Source: Shewanella gaetbuli
Lineage (GTDB): Bacteria > Pseudomonadota > Gammaproteobacteria > Enterobacterales > Shewanellaceae
Assembly: GCF_023284065.1 (NCBI RefSeq)
Contig: NZ_JAKIKP010000006.1
Location: forward strand, 165,482 to 229,481
DNA: 64,000 nt
Direction of reading: 5' to 3'
Part shown: piece by piece, positions 9,322 through 19,737 of the stretch
How positions within the stretch are numbered: position 1 is the stretch's first letter
Layout: each line of letters begins with the position of its first letter
Notes under the pieces: model-generated
Database searches by the model: none
What the model saw: only the letters and a program-made list of their open reading frames with translations
Told to the model about the DNA's origin: nothing
Program-made: the position numbers and the translations under genes

Positions 9322-10272
9322 ATGCAGAAAAATGAGTCAAAGCCGATGATGAAAACCAACCAAATAGGTGAAGAATTTACTATCCCTTTGGCTCATTTGA
9401 ATATTGCAGCATGCCGATACGGACATGAAAACTTACCCATCATTTTAGCTTGCCATGGCTGGTTAGATAATCTTAATAGCTTTAAACCACTGGCAGAGGC
9501 TTTTTTGGCTTCAGATCTAGTGGATCAATACCAGTTGATAACGTTTGACTGGCCGGGACATGGTTTATCTGAACATCGACCAGGATTATATCCTCTTAAT
9601 TGGGTCGATTATGTTTATGATCTCGATAACCTTATAGAAACCTTGTTGGTAGGGGTAAATCAACCAGACTTAGTTCTATTAGGACACTCTCTTGGTGGCA
9701 TAGTTGCTAGTGCTTATAATGCATGTGCGCCCCAAAGAGTTAACAAGCTGATTTTAATAGAAGCCATTGCGCCTTTGTTTGAAGATGCCAGTTTAATAAA
9801 GCAGCGGCTTAATAAAAGTTTGAAACAACATAGAGTTCATGCCAATACACACAATTCAAATAAACAACCAATCCCCACATCTCTTAAGCCCAGCGGCTAT
9901 AATAGTATTGAAATTGTTGCCAAAGCCCGCCATAAGTTAACGGGTTTAGATGAAAAGTGGTGTCATTTAATTGCCCGTCGAAATCTCGTTAACGTTGACG
10001 AAAAATATTGTTGGCGAAGTGATTCAAGGCTTAAGCTTGACTCCATGTATCGAATGACTTTTGAACAAGTCGATGCATTAATGAGCCACAATGAGACCCA
10101 AACGCTTTTAGTGTTAGGTGAAAATGGCTATAAACAGCTAAAATCAGCAAAAAAACAAGTATTAGATTGGTTCACTGAAGTGCAGCTTATAGAATTACCG
10201 GGCTGTCATCATTTACATATGAGCCATGCAACCAGTTTGTTGGCACAAATTCGAGCATTTATTCTAAAATAA
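9322..10272 (+). CDS. alpha/beta hydrolase
   Basis: A 316-residue alpha/beta hydrolase fold enzyme of the serine-hydrolase-like (SERHL/MhpC) type. Visible are the oxyanion region ACHGWLDNLNSF (about residues 41-52), FDWPGHGLSEHR, the nucleophile elbow GHSLGG (Ser about 137) and the C-terminal His in LPGCHHLHMS. No signal peptide, so cytoplasmic. The substrate cannot be told. It starts three bases after the methyltransferase stop and is the last gene of the M50 cluster. The ATG at 9322 is used, but an ATG-ATG pair at about 9346 is an alternative start. Confidence 0.85.
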   Translation: MQKNESKPMMKTNQIGEEFTIPLAHLNIAACRYGHENLPIILACHGWLDNLNSFKPLAEAFLASDLVDQYQLITFDWPGHGLSEHRPGLYPLNWVDYVYDLDNLIETLLVGVNQPDLVLLGHSLGGIVASAYNACAPQRVNKLILIEAIAPLFEDASLIKQRLNKSLKQHRVHANTHNSNKQPIPTSLKPSGYNSIEIVAKARHKLTGLDEKWCHLIARRNLVNVDEKYCWRSDSRLKLDSMYRMTFEQVDALMSHNETQTLLVLGENGYKQLKSAKKQVLDWFTEVQLIELPGCHHLHMSHATSLLAQIRAFILK

Positions 10273-10331
10273 GCTAACCTAACGCTTAAAGCGCTATTAA
10301 TTTGATAACAATTGTGTGATTATGTTCAAAA

Positions 10332-10350
10332 TTAAAACGCTTGTATGATT
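10332..10350. promoter_or_regulatory. possible PsrA-type fatty-acid operator upstream of fadD
   Basis: The stretch AAAACGCTTGTATGATT resembles the imperfect palindrome AAAC-N4-GTTT recognised by PsrA/TetR-type fatty-acid regulators, with one half good and the other degenerate. It lies about 130 bases ahead of fadD. It is a single weak match judged by eye. Confidence 0.25.
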
Positions 10351-10482
10351 TTACTTGCTATAACGATAACAACACGTTTGCTGATTATTTCTAATACTAA
10401 CAAAAGCGAATAACAGTAAAACGATTTTAGCCACTGACGGGGAATGCACGTCTTAGCACAGTGGCAATAATAGGAGACACTT

Positions 10483-12156
10483 GTGGACCAGCCTTGGATT
10501 AATCACCTACCGGCCAATGTACCGGCTGAAATAGACCCTTCTGAATTTACTTCTTTAATCTCTATGTTTGAAAATGCAGTGTCAAAATATGCTGACCAAC
10601 CTGCATTTATTAACATGGGGGCGACCATGACTTATCGCAAACTTGAAGAGCGAAGTCGTGCTTTTGCCGCATATTTACAAAATGAATTAAAGCTAGTAAA
10701 AGGCGATAGAGTGGCATTGATGATGCCAAATTTATTGCAATATCCCATTGCATTATTTGGGGTGTTAAGAGCCGGTATGGTTGTGGTTAATGTGAATCCA
10801 CTCTACACCCCAAGAGAGCTTAAACATCAGTTAGTTGATTCTGGCTCTAAAGCCATTGTTGTGGTGTCAAACTTTGCCCGCACATTGGAAGAAGTGGTTG
10901 ATCAAACGCCGGTAAAGTCTGTGATTATTACAGGGTTAGGTGACCAACTCAGCGCGCCTAAACGGACCTTAGTAAACTTTGTTGTTAAGTACATTAAAAA
11001 AATGGTGCCGAAATATGACTTGCCTCACGCTCGTTCATTCAGAGATTCTTTATCTAAAGGCCGACGATTACAATACGTTAAACCTGAAATTCAAAGTGAC
11101 GATTTAGCCTTCTTACAATATACCGGCGGTACTACAGGGGTGTCTAAAGGTGCCATGTTAAGCCATAAAAATATTGTCTCTAACGTGCTTCAAGCAAACG
11201 GTGCATATTCACCAGCGCTTAAAGACGGTACTGAGTTTGTTGTTACAGCATTACCGCTATACCATATTTTTGCTTTAACGGTTAATTGTCTATTATTTTT
11301 ACATAAAGGCAGTAAAAACCTATTAATTACTAACCCAAGAGATATACCAGCATTTGTTGGCGAGTTAAAAAAATATCCTTTTACTGCACTGACTGGAGTG
11401 AATACTTTATTCAATGCGTTAGTGAATAATGAAGATTTTAAAAACTTGGATTTCTCTAGGCTTAAACTGTCTATCGGCGGCGGAATGGCCGTTCAAAAAG
11501 CGGTTGCGGATAAGTGGCAAACGCTTACTCAAACCCGTTTATTAGAAGGCTATGGCTTAACGGAAGCGTCTCCATTAGTGACTTGTTGCCCTTATGATTT
11601 AGATGGGTACAACGGCTCTATTGGTTTTCCTGCACCATCAACATTAATACAAGTTCGTAATGATGAAGGTGAAGTTTTAGCGCAAGGCGAAACCGGTGAA
11701 CTCTATGCTAAAGGCCCGCAAGTGATGCAAGGCTATTGGCAACGTCCGGAAGAAACAGCAAAAGTCATTGACAATGATGGTTGGCTTGCAACGGGCGATA
11801 TAGGTTATATGGATGAAAAAGGTTTTTTCTATATTGTTGACCGTAAAAAAGACATGATTTTAGTCTCTGGCTTTAATGTTTTTCCTAATGAAGTAGAAGA
11901 TGTGGTTGCGTTACATCCTAAAGTAGTTGAAGTTGCCGCTGTTGGCGTTCCGCATGATGTAAGTGGTGAACTTGTCAAAATATTTGTGGTAGCAAAAGAT
12001 AACTCATTGACTGAAAAAGCGCTAATTGATCACTGTCGTCATCATTTAACGGGATATAAAATCCCAAAACTGGTAGAATTTAGAGATGAATTGCCAAAGA
12101 CCAATGTGGGTAAAATTTTACGTAGGCAGCTTCGAGACGAAGTGAAAAAAACGTAA
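10483..12156 (+). CDS. fadD: long-chain fatty acid-CoA ligase FadD
   Basis: Activates fatty acids with ATP and CoA for beta-oxidation or phospholipid use, acting at the inner membrane. The 557-residue length is normal. The AMP-binding signature [14 protein letters not shown] (about residues 207-220), [11 protein letters not shown], the [15 protein letters not shown] hinge region and [20 protein letters not shown] are all present, with the C-terminal catalytic Lys in [11 protein letters not shown]. It starts at a GTG with a TAGGAG site; E. coli fadD also uses a non-ATG start. The 210-base upstream region holds a weak PsrA-like palindrome. It is followed by a terminator. Confidence 0.97.
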   Translation: MDQPWINHLPANVPAEIDPSEFTSLISMFENAVSKYADQPAFINMGATMTYRKLEERSRAFAAYLQNELKLVKGDRVALMMPNLLQYPIALFGVLRAGMVVVNVNPLYTPRELKHQLVDSGSKAIVVVSNFARTLEEVVDQTPVKSVIITGLGDQLSAPKRTLVNFVVKYIKKMVPKYDLPHARSFRDSLSKGRRLQYVKPEIQSDDLAFLQYTGGTTGVSKGAMLSHKNIVSNVLQANGAYSPALKDGTEFVVTALPLYHIFALTVNCLLFLHKGSKNLLITNPRDIPAFVGELKKYPFTALTGVNTLFNALVNNEDFKNLDFSRLKLSIGGGMAVQKAVADKWQTLTQTRLLEGYGLTEASPLVTCCPYDLDGYNGSIGFPAPSTLIQVRNDEGEVLAQGETGELYAKGPQVMQGYWQRPEETAKVIDNDGWLATGDIGYMDEKGFFYIVDRKKDMILVSGFNVFPNEVEDVVALHPKVVEVAAVGVPHDVSGELVKIFVVAKDNSLTEKALIDHCRHHLTGYKIPKLVEFRDELPKTNVGKILRRQLRDEVKKT

Positions 12157-12161
12157 CATTG

Positions 12162-12187
12162 AAAACCGGCCAATAGCCGGTTTTTTT
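12162..12187 (+). terminator. terminator after fadD
   Basis: Nine-base arms AAAACCGGC / GCCGGTTTT with a five-base loop and seven Ts, directly after the fadD stop. Confidence 0.85.
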
Positions 12188-12211
12188 ATCTTAAAAAAAC
12201 TGGAGTAAGTT

Positions 12212-13330
12212 GTGTTAGAGTTTGAATATATAAGTAATGATGATGCATTAGAGTCTTTAGTCGCGCAATATCAAAAAGCTCCTCTTTTGGTACTTGACAC
12301 GGAATTTGTGCGCACCCGTACTTTTTATGCAAAATTAGGACTGATTCAAGCCTATGACGGTAAAACGTTGGCACTTATTGACCCAGTAGCAATTTCCGAC
12401 CTATCGCCATTTTGGTCATTATTGACCAATGAAAATATCATTAAATTAGTTCATTCATGTAGTGAAGATTTAGAAGTTTTTGCTCATTATGGAAAATGCC
12501 AACCTAAGCCATTATTTGATAGCCAAATAGCAGCAAGTTTAGCCGGAATGGGCCATGGGTTGGGGTATGCCAAGCTGGTGGAACAATGCCTAGAGATTAG
12601 TCTTGATAAAGGTGAGTCGCGCACAGATTGGATGAAGCGTCCATTGTCTGACGCGCAATTACAATATGCCGCCAATGACGTGTATTACTTGTATGAATTA
12701 TACCCGCAAATATTGCAGAAACTGATTGAGCTGCAACGTCTTGATTGGGTTTATCAAGAGGGTGAAAGACTGACAGAAGGGCGCTTAGACGCCCTGGATA
12801 ATCAGCAAGCTTACCTTAAAGTAAAAAATGCATTTCAATTAACACGTCGTCAATTGGCCACATTGAAAGTGCTAGCGGCTTGGCGTCAAGAAAAAGCCCT
12901 TAGCAGAGATTTAGCCTTAGGTTTTGTTATTAAAGATCATGCACTGATTGCACTTGCTAAAAAATCACCTAAAACATTACCTGATCTGATTAATATGAAT
13001 GACCTGACTGACCACGAAAAGCGCTTTCATGGTAAAGACTTAATCAAGGTTATGGCGACAGCTGACATGAGTAATTTGCCGGATGAAGTAGATGTTATCG
13101 CGTTAAAGCCTAATTATAAACAAACCTTCAAGACCGTAAAGACACGTTTAACGGCAGTTTGTGAACAACACAATGTTCCAATGGAATTTGTGGGTTCAAA
13201 AAGGCTGATTCATCAATTTTTAACTTGGCTTTATCATGACAAAAATTCTAAAGCACCTTTGATATTGCAAGGCTGGAGAGGTCAATTAATTGGTGACCAA
13301 TTACATGATATTGAATTTGCCGCAGAATAG
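12212..13330 (+). CDS. rnd: ribonuclease D
   Basis: 3'-5' exoribonuclease that trims tRNA and other small RNA 3' ends. DEDD-family exonuclease motifs are visible: LDTEFVRT (Exo I, about residues 28-35), HSCSEDLEVF (Exo II) and QLQYAANDVYYLYELY (Exo III). An HRDC domain lies around residues 210-290 (QLATLKVLAAWRQEKAL). The 372-residue length is typical. It starts at GTG with GGAG upstream. It follows the fadD terminator and is closed by a hairpin shared with minE. Confidence 0.95.
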   Translation: MLEFEYISNDDALESLVAQYQKAPLLVLDTEFVRTRTFYAKLGLIQAYDGKTLALIDPVAISDLSPFWSLLTNENIIKLVHSCSEDLEVFAHYGKCQPKPLFDSQIAASLAGMGHGLGYAKLVEQCLEISLDKGESRTDWMKRPLSDAQLQYAANDVYYLYELYPQILQKLIELQRLDWVYQEGERLTEGRLDALDNQQAYLKVKNAFQLTRRQLATLKVLAAWRQEKALSRDLALGFVIKDHALIALAKKSPKTLPDLINMNDLTDHEKRFHGKDLIKVMATADMSNLPDEVDVIALKPNYKQTFKTVKTRLTAVCEQHNVPMEFVGSKRLIHQFLTWLYHDKNSKAPLILQGWRGQLIGDQLHDIEFAAE

Positions 13331-13373
13331 CCGACTAAAGGTCAATTGTAAGTCTTTGTAATCGTTCATCAAC

Positions 13374-13405
13374 AAAAAAGGATAAGCTTTCGCTTATCCT
13401 TTTTT
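13374..13405. terminator. bidirectional terminator between rnd and minE
   Basis: Arms GGATAAGC / GCTTATCC around TTTC, flanked by A-run and T-run on either side, so it can serve both convergent genes. Confidence 0.88.
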
Positions 13406-13460
13406 AATCATATTGCCCAGTGAAATGTTGACTATTTATAGCCTGAGTTGTACTAAGACA

Positions 13461-13721
13461 CTATCTCGACTCAGGTAAAGTCACATTTAATTCTAGCACT
13501 GATAAATTATCGTCGTTTTGTTCAAGTTGAACGCTGACTTGATCATCTGCAATTTGAACATATTTGCGAATGACTTCAATAATCTCTTGCTTCATTTTTG
13601 GCAAGTAATCAGGGGCTTCACGCTCACCGCGTTGATGAGCCACAATAATTTGTAAGCGCTCTTTAGCCAATGAGGCGGTATTAGGCTTTTTATTACTTCT
13701 AAAATAATCAAGTATTGACAT
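13461..13721 (-). CDS. minE: cell division topological specificity factor MinE
   Basis: Antagonist that confines MinCD inhibition to the cell poles by stimulating MinD ATPase. The 86-residue length is normal. The N-terminal [22 protein letters not shown] holds the membrane-targeting and MinD-contact helix, and the rest is the dimerising topological domain. Last gene of minCDE, two bases after minD. Confidence 0.97.
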   Translation of the reverse strand: MSILDYFRSNKKPNTASLAKERLQIIVAHQRGEREAPDYLPKMKQEIIEVIRKYVQIADDQVSVQLEQNDDNLSVLELNVTLPESR

Positions 13722-13723
13722 AA

Positions 13724-14533
13724 TTAGCTACCAAATATCCTTTTTAGGAACCCTTTCTTTTCTTCTGTGACAAATCGTAGTGGCACATCTTCACCCAGCA
13801 ACCTTGCAACAGTGTCACTATAAGCAAGGCCTGCATCGCTTTCTTGGTCAATAATGACAGGGACACCAGAGTTTGAGGCTTTCAACACCGCTTGAGATTC
13901 TGGAATTACACCAAGTAACTGAATAGCAAGAATTTCTTTCACATCTTCAACACTGAGCATTTCACCTGTTTTAACACGGTTTGGAGAATAACGGGTTAAC
14001 AGTAGGTATTCTTTAATTGGCTCAAGGTTTTGTTCAGCACGGCGTGAGCGACTTTGCAGCATTCCTAAAATACGGTCAGAGTCTCTGACTGAACTGACTT
14101 CGGGGTTGGTTGTTACAATGGCTATGTCAGCGAAATATAATGCCATCATGGCACCTTGTTCAATCCCAGCAGGAGAGTCGCAAACGATATAGTCAAAATC
14201 TTTGGCTAAATCATCTAACACTTTCCCGACGCCTTCTTTAGTTAACGCGTCTTTATCTCGAGTTTGCGATGCCGGTAAAATAAATAAATTTTCGCAGCGC
14301 TTATCTTTAATCATTGCTTGATTTAAATTTGCTTCACCATTAATGACATTCACAAAATCGTATACTACACGTCGTTCACAGCCCATAATTAAATCTAAAT
14401 TACGTAAGCCGATATCAAAGTCAATAACAACGGTTTTTTTACCTTTTAACGCAAGGCCTGTTGCAATGGCGGCACTAGAGGTTGTTTTACCTACACCACC
14501 TTTTCCTGAAGTGACAACAATAATTTGTGCCAT
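13724..14533 (-). CDS. minD: septum site-determining ATPase MinD
   Basis: Membrane-associated ParA-family ATPase that recruits MinC and oscillates with MinE. The deviant Walker [12 protein letters not shown] is at about residues 10-20, Walker [10 protein letters not shown] at about 117-125, and the C-terminal amphipathic membrane-targeting helix ends [11 protein letters not shown]. The 269-residue length is standard. It sits between minC and minE with short gaps of 26 and 2 bases. Confidence 0.98.
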   Translation of the reverse strand: MAQIIVVTSGKGGVGKTTSSAAIATGLALKGKKTVVIDFDIGLRNLDLIMGCERRVVYDFVNVINGEANLNQAMIKDKRCENLFILPASQTRDKDALTKEGVGKVLDDLAKDFDYIVCDSPAGIEQGAMMALYFADIAIVTTNPEVSSVRDSDRILGMLQSRSRRAEQNLEPIKEYLLLTRYSPNRVKTGEMLSVEDVKEILAIQLLGVIPESQAVLKASNSGVPVIIDQESDAGLAYSDTVARLLGEDVPLRFVTEEKKGFLKRIFGS

Positions 14534-14559
14534 GTGATTATTTATCCTTAAAATTTGCC

Positions 14560-15225
14560 TTATTGTGGCAATAGTTCAACAGTGAGAGTTTCGCCTTCTA
14601 GGCGGACACAACCTCTTTGGGCATGGCAATGTTGTTGCAAACTATCTGCGGTCCAATATTGCCCTGCTATAGATACTAGTTCAGCTTCTAATGAGCTGGC
14701 AATAATGACACTATTATTGTCACCTGCTGCACCAGCCATTGCTTTACCGCGTAAAGCGCCGTAAACATGAATGCTACCATCTGCAATAACCTCTGCGCCA
14801 TTGCCTACCGCACCAAATACAATTAAATCACTCTCTTTCGCATAAATTTGTTGGCCTGAACGAACATTTTGCTTAACGATTTTTGTCGTACGAGGGACGA
14901 TTGTAGGTGCTTTAGCTTGCTTACCTGATTTCATTACTGCTAAACCAAGCTCTTTTGCTTGGGTGGCCAAGTTGGCAGAAGCTTCTGTCACTCCAACAAT
15001 AATCAATTGTCGTTCTACTAGTAGCGACTTTAAGGCAACCAAATCCACGTTGCATTCGTTAAGTGCACTTAAATTTAACACTAATGGTGCGCCAATAAAA
15101 AATTGAGGCGCTTGGGCCAGCTTTTTATCAAGCTCGTTGGCAACACTATCAAGGTTGCTATTGTTAATATAAAGTACGGAAAGAGTAAAAGATGTGGCTT
15201 TTAACTCGAGATTTTGTTTTATCAT
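14560..15225 (-). CDS. minC: septum site-determining protein MinC
   Basis: Inhibitor of FtsZ ring assembly, delivered to the membrane by MinD. The N-terminal domain ([15 protein letters not shown]) contacts FtsZ and the C-terminal beta-helical domain ([36 protein letters not shown], here cited in overview) dimerises and binds MinD. The frame extends to a TTG at 15243, but the ATG at 15225 gives the usual N-terminus and has GGAG 12 bases upstream, so I use it (221 residues). Heads the minCDE operon, divergent from ycgL. Confidence 0.95.
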   Translation of the reverse strand: MIKQNLELKATSFTLSVLYINNSNLDSVANELDKKLAQAPQFFIGAPLVLNLSALNECNVDLVALKSLLVERQLIIVGVTEASANLATQAKELGLAVMKSGKQAKAPTIVPRTTKIVKQNVRSGQQIYAKESDLIVFGAVGNGAEVIADGSIHVYGALRGKAMAGAAGDNNSVIIASSLEAELVSIAGQYWTADSLQQHCHAQRGCVRLEGETLTVELLPQ

Positions 15226-15346
15226 CTCGTCGTTATTCTCCAAAAATTCATGCTTGTAAACTGATTTACAATTATTTTATTGGGTCACCATGTTATAGTG
15301 TGCGCAGTGGACTATCAAGTTTGAACCAGCGGAAATTTACACGAAA

Positions 15347-15628
15347 ATGATTTGTGCAGTATATAAAAGTAGCCGTAAGGCTGATACCTACCTATTTGTC
15401 AAAAAACGTGATGTATTTGATGATGTACCTGAACCTTTGATGGCAATGTTTGGCGCGCCCAAATTAGTCATGTTAGTGCCATTATCTAAGCGAGACTCTT
15501 TAGCGATGGCGGATATTGAAAAGGTGAAACAGCAGTTGGATGAAAAGGGCTATTATTTACAACTGCCTCCGCCTGAAGAAAACTTACTTGAGCAACACAA
15601 AGCCAGTATTAATTTTGAAAGTAGATAG
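15347..15628 (+). CDS. ycgL: YcgL domain-containing protein
   Basis: Small conserved gammaproteobacterial protein (93 residues) of the YcgL family, function unknown. The N-terminal MICAVYKSSRK, the MFGAPKLVM centre and the YYLQLPPPEENLL C-terminal segment match the family. It usually sits opposite minC, as here, and with ycgN, which starts nine bases later; the two are likely co-transcribed. Confidence 0.9.
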   Translation: MICAVYKSSRKADTYLFVKKRDVFDDVPEPLMAMFGAPKLVMLVPLSKRDSLAMADIEKVKQQLDEKGYYLQLPPPEENLLEQHKASINFESR

Positions 15629-15637
15629 CTTTTAACT

Positions 15638-16111
15638 ATGAGCCAAGAAGAAAACCAAACGTCAACCCCCACCCGTTTTTGGGAAACAACTGCATTGGAA
15701 AATATGACGGCAGTGCAATGGGAGTCTTTGTGTGATGGATGCGGTAAATGTTGTTTAAACAAACTTATCGATGATGACACCGACGAACTTTATTACACCA
15801 ATGCTGCGTGCCACTTGCTAGATGACAATAGTTGTAATTGTCGGCGTTATATTGAAAGGTTTAAGTTCGTACCAGATTGTACGGTTGTTTCAATGGATAA
15901 CTTAGCTGAGCTTACCTGGCTACCTGAAAGTTGCGCATATCGTAGATTATATCTTGGTAGGGGATTACCCAGTTGGCACCCATTAATAACCGGCTCTAAA
16001 GATGAAATGCATCGGCTAGGGATGTCAGTTCAAGCTAAAACGGTCAATGAAATGAAAGTTCGCTATCTAGAAGACAATATTGTCATGTGGCCATTGGAAG
16101 ACCTAGATTAG
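15638..16111 (+). CDS. ycgN: YcgN family cysteine cluster protein
   Basis: A 157-residue UPF0260 (CxxCxxCC) protein of unknown function, thought to bind a metal. The motif [12 protein letters not shown] lies at about residues 31-42 and further Cys residues follow in [13 protein letters not shown] and [14 protein letters not shown]. The length is usual. Follows ycgL and ends in a strong hairpin. Confidence 0.92.
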   Translation: MSQEENQTSTPTRFWETTALENMTAVQWESLCDGCGKCCLNKLIDDDTDELYYTNAACHLLDDNSCNCRRYIERFKFVPDCTVVSMDNLAELTWLPESCAYRRLYLGRGLPSWHPLITGSKDEMHRLGMSVQAKTVNEMKVRYLEDNIVMWPLEDLD

Positions 16112-16112
16112 C

Positions 16113-16150
16113 CCATAAAAAAACGGACAAACATGTCCGTTTTTTTATGG
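16113..16150. terminator. bidirectional terminator between ycgN and dsbB
   Basis: A perfect 17-base inverted repeat (core ACGGACA / TGTCCGT around AACA) with seven A and seven T on the flanks, able to end transcription in both directions. Confidence 0.9.
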
Positions 16151-16173
16151 TTTTAATATGGCGTTGAATATCG

Positions 16174-16686
16174 TTATTTACGTTTTGGTGTGAGTGCGGG
16201 TAAAAACATCACTAGCCAAATAAAGCTATAAACAATGAATGCCACCATAGTCCACTGCACCATGGTTAATGATAAGAAAGACCATACAGACTCGCCACAC
16301 ATACCGGTAGGTGAAAACACTTCAGGTAGCCACTTATCTAAAGGCATAAATTCCGGAAATTCTGGGAAAAATGAGCAGGTTGCAAATGGGTTAGGATTTA
16401 CCTGCATGTCATTGAGTTCGAAAGCGAGTTTAGCTCCCCAAATAGCACTGACTATCCAGCCTATCATAGCGATAAATCTCAGTATCCAAAGTTTAGGGAA
16501 TAAGGCACCAACAAGGCCTGAAAGCATGATACCTAGCACCGCAACACGAATATAAACACACATTACACATGGGTCATATTCCATCACATATTGAAAAAAT
16601 AATGCGCTAAGTTGCAGCGCTAACCCAGAAAAAAACAGTAATAACCATGACAATCTGTTTTGGCAAAATAGCTGAAGTTTATTCAA
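16174..16686 (-). CDS. dsbB: disulfide bond formation protein DsbB
   Basis: Inner-membrane quinone reductase that reoxidises DsbA. Four membrane helices are visible, the periplasmic CVMC redox pair at about residues 40-43 and the second Cys pair at FATCSFF and TGMCGES. The 170-residue length is normal. The start is a TTG: no in-frame ATG lies upstream, since an overlapping tiny frame stops first, and a GAGA sits at a suitable distance. A terminator separates it from nhaB. Confidence 0.93.
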   Translation of the reverse strand: MNKLQLFCQNRLSWLLLFFSGLALQLSALFFQYVMEYDPCVMCVYIRVAVLGIMLSGLVGALFPKLWILRFIAMIGWIVSAIWGAKLAFELNDMQVNPNPFATCSFFPEFPEFMPLDKWLPEVFSPTGMCGESVWSFLSLTMVQWTMVAFIVYSFIWLVMFLPALTPKRK

Positions 16687-16707
16687 AATTTTTTCTCATG
16701 TAGAAGA

Positions 16708-16733
16708 ATAAAAACACCCTCAAAAGAGGGTGT
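16708..16733 (-). terminator. terminator between nhaB and dsbB
   Basis: On the minus strand, arms ACACCCTC / GAGGGTGT around a TTTT loop, followed by a T-rich tail. It ends nhaB transcription ahead of dsbB. Confidence 0.8.
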
Positions 16734-16810
16734 CATCATTGGACGATATTGGCTAAACATAAAATATTTATTCAACCTTGTCCATTGTTTGATATAGGTA
16801 AAAGCTTCAA

Positions 16811-18400
16811 CTAGTGCCCAGTAGCACCTCCAATGACATCTTTGGCTGAGTGGTGAATAAGCCAATGATTATCATAAAAATAGCTAGTCATGTCCGTTAA
16901 GAAACCGGTTTCAATCGCTAACACACCCACGATGGATAATACAATGGTATAGGGTAAAGCCATCCAAACCATTCGGCCATAAGATAAGCGAATCAACGGT
17001 GCTAAAGCAGATGTTAATAAGAACAAGAAGGCGGCCTGACCATTGGGGGTGGCTACCGACGGTAAGTTAGTTCCGGTATTGATTGCTACAGCCAGTAAGT
17101 CAAATTGCTCACGAGTAATTTCACCCGCCATTAATGCCGATTTAACTTCATTAATATACACCGTACCAACAAAAACGTTATCACTCACCATAGAGAGTAA
17201 ACCGTTAGCAATATAGAAAATCACTAACTGAGTATTACCTTCGTAGCTTAATGCCCAATGAATAACTGGCGCAAATAATTGCTGGTCAATAATCACTGCT
17301 ACCACAGCAAAAAATACCGCAAGTAAAGCCGTAAAAGGCAGCGCTTCTTCGAATGCTTTACCTATTTGGTGTTCATCTGTAATACCGTTAAATGCCGTGG
17401 TAAGAATAATAACTGACAAACCAATTAAGCCCACAGAGGCAAGGTGTAATGCTAAGCCGGCAATTAACCAAAGACCCACAATAGCTTGAATCACTAATTT
17501 GGCTTTGTCTTGGCTGGTTCGATGTTCATCTTCATAGGTGGCGTAATCGGTTAAAATTTTATGCACCGCCTCAGGTAATTTTGCACCGTAGCCGAACCAT
17601 TTAAATTTTTCGACCACAAAACAAGTGATAATACCTGCTGCAAAAACTGGCATCGTCACCGGAGCCATGCGAATAAAAAACTCACCAAAATTCCAATGAG
17701 CTTGTGCTGCAATAATGAGGTTTTGTGGCTCGCCCACCATGGTGCATACGCCACCTAATGCTGTACCAACACCAGAATGCATTAACAGGTTTCTTAAAAA
17801 TGCACGAAAATCTTCTAATTCTTCGTGATTAAGTTGTGGACTACTATCCTCATGGGTGTGGTCATGATTTGAGCTAAAGTCTTTGCCTGAAGCAACTTTG
17901 TGGTAAATAGAGTAGAAACCCACCGCGACAGCAATAATGACAGCAATGACCGTCAAGGCGTCTAGGAATGCGGATAAGAATGCAGAAGCAATACAGAACA
18001 TCAGTGACACAATGATCTTTGAGCGGATTTTAGTGATCATTTTAGTGAAGACAAACAACAACAGTTGCTTCATAAAATAAATGCCGGCGACCATAAAGAT
18101 CAGTAATAGCAATACTTCTAAATTTGCTTCTATTTCATGTAATACTTGACTGGCGGAGGTCATCCCTATCATAACGGCTTGAATAGCAAGCAGGCCCCCA
18201 GGCTGTAATGGGTAACATTTTAATGCCATTGCTAAGGTGAAGATAAACTCGACCACGAGTACCCAACCTGCAACAAACGGGCTTACATAAAAGAATAGAA
18301 TAGGATTAATAATGAGAAAGGCTACAATTGCGAGTTTGTACCACCTTGGAGAGTTACCTAAAAAGTTATTAAACATCGCTTGAGCTTGATTAGCCGGCAT
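16811..18400 (-). CDS. nhaB: Na+/H+ antiporter NhaB
   Basis: Electrogenic sodium/proton antiporter for pH and salt homeostasis, with about 12 membrane helices over 529 residues. The N-terminal [12 protein letters not shown] and the [20 protein letters not shown] segment are characteristic. The frame can start at a GTG at 18409, but the ATG at 18400 has GGAG eight bases upstream and the GTG overlaps that site, so I prefer 18400. Divergent from fadR across a 545-base gap and followed by its own terminator. Confidence 0.95.
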   Translation of the reverse strand: MPANQAQAMFNNFLGNSPRWYKLAIVAFLIINPILFFYVSPFVAGWVLVVEFIFTLAMALKCYPLQPGGLLAIQAVMIGMTSASQVLHEIEANLEVLLLLIFMVAGIYFMKQLLLFVFTKMITKIRSKIIVSLMFCIASAFLSAFLDALTVIAVIIAVAVGFYSIYHKVASGKDFSSNHDHTHEDSSPQLNHEELEDFRAFLRNLLMHSGVGTALGGVCTMVGEPQNLIIAAQAHWNFGEFFIRMAPVTMPVFAAGIITCFVVEKFKWFGYGAKLPEAVHKILTDYATYEDEHRTSQDKAKLVIQAIVGLWLIAGLALHLASVGLIGLSVIILTTAFNGITDEHQIGKAFEEALPFTALLAVFFAVVAVIIDQQLFAPVIHWALSYEGNTQLVIFYIANGLLSMVSDNVFVGTVYINEVKSALMAGEITREQFDLLAVAINTGTNLPSVATPNGQAAFLFLLTSALAPLIRLSYGRMVWMALPYTIVLSIVGVLAIETGFLTDMTSYFYDNHWLIHHSAKDVIGGATGH

Positions 18401-18409
18401 ATCTGCCAC

Positions 18410-18945
18410 TCCAAAATTGTCGTGTTATTTAACGTTAATGTAAGCTTATGCATTACACTCAACTCAGATGATAGGTTGTTTCAAAGGTGTAAAATAATGA
18501 GCTTGCTTAAGTATTTATTGTGTAACAAAAGTAAAGGTTAACAACTTGACTATTTAGCTTAATTTACTACCAAACGAAATAAACTTAATCATATGATTTT
18601 TATATGTTTATTTTTTAATTAAACGGTTAAAAATAGAGGGGGTCTCTATTTGGGCGATAGTTTAGCTTAATTAAACCTTAAATGTAATGATTAAACTTGA
18701 GCTACATCATAAAAATGTGTGAAACAATATAACATTTCGGCAAACAAATATGGCTGAATAATTCCATTAAGTAAGTGGCATTATATTGGAGGTTCACTTA
18801 ATCCTATCGAACATTAGTACAATAATTGCTCAGTAACGTGTTTGAAGCTAAACAATGGTTTTTATTTTTCTTGTCTCTGGTATGATCAGTGCCATTCTAA
18901 GTAGCAATAAAAACTACAACCGCTAAGTATAGGAATTTTAGGCTG
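18410..18945. other. intergenic region between nhaB and fadR
   Basis: 536 bases with no coding frame seen on either strand. It must hold the promoters of both divergent genes. The only site I can support is the FadR-like operator near its right end, listed separately. The middle is AT-rich and an RNA gene cannot be excluded. Confidence 0.6.
18875..18891 (+). promoter_or_regulatory. FadR-like operator over the fadR promoter
   Basis: CTCTGGTATGATCAGTG matches the E. coli FadR consensus AACTGGTCCGACCAGTT at 11 of 17 positions, including the CTGGT and CAGT half-site cores. It contains TATGAT preceded by TGG, an extended -10 element, about 55 bases ahead of the fadR start. If FadR binds here it would block its own promoter. 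Judged by eye only. Confidence 0.5.
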
Positions 18946-19665
18946 ATGATTATCAATGCCAAAGGTCCTGCAAGTTTTGCAGAAAAGTATATTGTTCGTT
19001 CTATCTGGGATAATAAGTTTCCTCCTGGATCAATTTTACCCGCAGAGCGCGAGCTGTCTGAACTTATCGGTGTGACGCGTACGACGTTAAGGGAAGTATT
19101 ACAACGATTAGCGCGTGATGGTTGGTTGAAGATTCAACATGGTAAACCTACTCAAGTAAATAACTTCTGGGAAACGTCTGGATTAAATATCCTTGAAACC
19201 ATTGCTGACTTAAACCCTGAAGGCTTTCCATTATTAGTTGATCAACTGATGTCTGCTCGTGCCAATGTGAGCACGATTTATTTCAGAGCCTCATTTAGAT
19301 TAAATCCTGAAAAAGCGCAACAAATATTAGCGACAATTAATGAGTTACCGGATGAAGCTGAAGCCTATGCTGAATTTGATTACCGTTTACATCATACTTT
19401 AGCCTTTGCTTCGGGTAATCCCTTGTATGTCTTAATTCTTAACGGCTTTAAAGGATTATATAGCAGAGTAGGCCGATATTATTTTTCGAGTAAAGAAGCC
19501 AGAAAGTTAGCGTTAGATTTTTATATTGAATTAGAAAAGCTAGCTCAAAATAAAGATTACCAAGCGGTGCCTGCTTTAATGAGAACTAATGCCATTGAAA
19601 GTGGCAAACTATGGCAAAAGCTTCGTGATGATATGCCTGCTGAAATTGCACAAGATAACAGTTAG
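18946..19665 (+). CDS. fadR: fatty acid metabolism regulator FadR
   Basis: GntR-family regulator that binds acyl-CoA, represses fatty-acid degradation and activates unsaturated fatty-acid synthesis. The N-terminal winged helix (residues 10-75) shows [32 protein letters not shown] in overview, and the C-terminal ligand-binding domain has the conserved [16 protein letters not shown] region. The 239-residue length matches. The upstream operator-like site suggests autoregulation. Confidence 0.95.
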   Translation: MIINAKGPASFAEKYIVRSIWDNKFPPGSILPAERELSELIGVTRTTLREVLQRLARDGWLKIQHGKPTQVNNFWETSGLNILETIADLNPEGFPLLVDQLMSARANVSTIYFRASFRLNPEKAQQILATINELPDEAEAYAEFDYRLHHTLAFASGNPLYVLILNGFKGLYSRVGRYYFSSKEARKLALDFYIELEKLAQNKDYQAVPALMRTNAIESGKLWQKLRDDMPAEIAQDNS

Positions 19666-19689
19666 CCGTTGCAGTTTGAGTTGAATGCT

Positions 19690-19724
19690 AAAAAAAATGC
19701 CAATCATTTGATTGGCATTTTTTA
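19690..19724. terminator. bidirectional terminator between fadR and the DUF2986 gene
   Basis: Ten-base arms AATGCCAATC / GATTGGCATT with ATTT loop, flanked by an A-run and a T-run. Confidence 0.88.
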
Positions 19725-19737
19725 TGAAATTAATGAC

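Noticed and set aside
18716..18740. CRP site between nhaB and fadR
   Set aside because: TGTGA is present but the second half-site is poor.
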